Shown: positions 12,666 to 12,930 of the stretch, in pieces
Position numbering within the stretch: the stretch's first letter is position 1
Layout of the letters: each line of letters starts with the position of its first letter
NCBI GenBank assembly: GCA_030536565.1
Contig: JAUNPT010000058.1
Span: 1 to 12,930, forward strand
Origin: Eubacteriales bacterium
Lineage (GTDB): Bacteria > Bacillota > Clostridia > Lachnospirales > Lachnospiraceae
DNA: 12,930 nucleotides
Reading direction: 5' to 3'
Made by a program: the position numbers and the translations under genes
The notes under the pieces: model-generated
Seen by the model: the letters and a program-made list of their open reading frames with translations, nothing else
The model's database searches: none
Told to the model about the DNA's origin: nothing

Positions 12666-12930
12666 ATGAAGCAGCATTTATACGCAACACCTGAATATAT
12701 TACCGGACTGGATATTAAAAATGTACGAAACTCTTTAGGCATATCACAGAAAGATTTCGCAGCATTAATTCACTGTTCCAAAGCAACTATTGAACGATGG
12801 GAAATCAGTAAAGAACCAATCAATGGTCCTATTGTTCTCTTACTTGAGTTTCTGAAACGCGATACAGCTTATATAAACAATATTACCATTCCTGCTAAAG
12901 AATTCCCCTTGCGGTTATGGTACATGCATC
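12666..12930 (+). CDS. Xre-type helix-turn-helix protein, N-terminal part (runs off the window)
   Basis: Eighty-eight residues are visible. The N-terminus MKQHLYATPEYITG leads into an Xre/Cro-type DNA-binding domain, DIKNVRNSLGISQKDFAALI then HCSKATIERWE (about 16-46). A segment GPIVLLLEFLKRDTAYINNITIP and KEFPLRLWYMH follow. The domain resembles antitoxin-type and regulatory Xre proteins; the 'TGxDIKxxRxxLGxSQxxFAxLxxxSxxTxxRWE' layout is the well-known fold signature. Translation starts at 12666 with AAGGAGG 5 nt upstream. The C-terminal half and any downstream partner are outside the window, so a toxin-antitoxin role can be neither supported nor excluded. Confidence 0.85.
   Translation, partial: MKQHLYATPEYITGLDIKNVRNSLGISQKDFAALIHCSKATIERWEISKEPINGPIVLLLEFLKRDTAYINNITIPAKEFPLRLWYMH

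Noticed and set aside
12626..12694. 22-codon plus-strand ORF overlapping the Xre-type start
   Set aside because: No ribosome binding site at a usable distance; it merely overlaps the leader hairpins.

Overview
The window looks like a chromosomal segment of a low-GC Gram-positive bacterium. The GC content is low, promoters are near-consensus TTGACA-17-TATAAT types, Shine-Dalgarno sites of the AAGGAGG class are strong, and T-box and preQ1 riboswitch leaders are present. The isoleucyl-tRNA synthetase has the eukaryote-like N-terminus common in Clostridia, and the pairing of an MMPL transporter with an xxxLxxG-repeat protein also fits. I infer Clostridia, probably Lachnospiraceae; the family assignment is an inference.

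Layout. 1-1011 (minus): the N-terminal part of ileS, its promoter, and a tRNA-Ile T-box leader with an intrinsic terminator. 1129-2442 (minus): rarA/mgsA. 2547-3083 (plus): a DUF2500-like membrane protein with an extended -10 promoter, followed by a strong bidirectional terminator. 3160-4173 (minus): a PfkB sugar kinase, probably 2-keto-3-deoxygluconate kinase. It is divergent from 4359-4991 (plus), a FabT-like MarR regulator followed by a 53-residue unknown ORF. The two divergent promoters are back to back, with a dyad over the kinase -10. 4984-5180 holds three successive long hairpins. 5188-5812 (minus): queT with a promoter and a preQ1-I type riboswitch.

5844-6462 (minus) is the most unusual region. 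A strong TTGACA-17-TATTAT promoter, nine dispersed copies of a small hairpin (covarying stem, GC-GAGA-GC core, UU bulge) and a terminator together look like an independent structured non-coding RNA of about 580 nt. I do not recognise it. No protein is conserved across it, because the copies fall in all three frames.

6578-11358 (minus): a two-gene operon of an MMPL/RND-type membrane protein followed, 2 nt later, by an exported xxxLxxG heptad-repeat protein, ending in a terminator. A divergent TetR gene (11477-12151, plus) is separated from it by three copies of ATGAC-N5-GTCAT, which overlap or flank both promoters. This implies that TetR controls the operon and itself.

12152-12930: a hairpin after tetR, remains of a small minus-strand ORF with an in-frame stop, then a structured leader (mutually exclusive hairpins, a 16-bp dyad, duplicated Shine-Dalgarno sites) ahead of a truncated Xre-type helix-turn-helix gene that runs off the end.

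Main limits: no alignments or folding could be run, so family names rest on recognised motifs and RNA structures on hand pairing.
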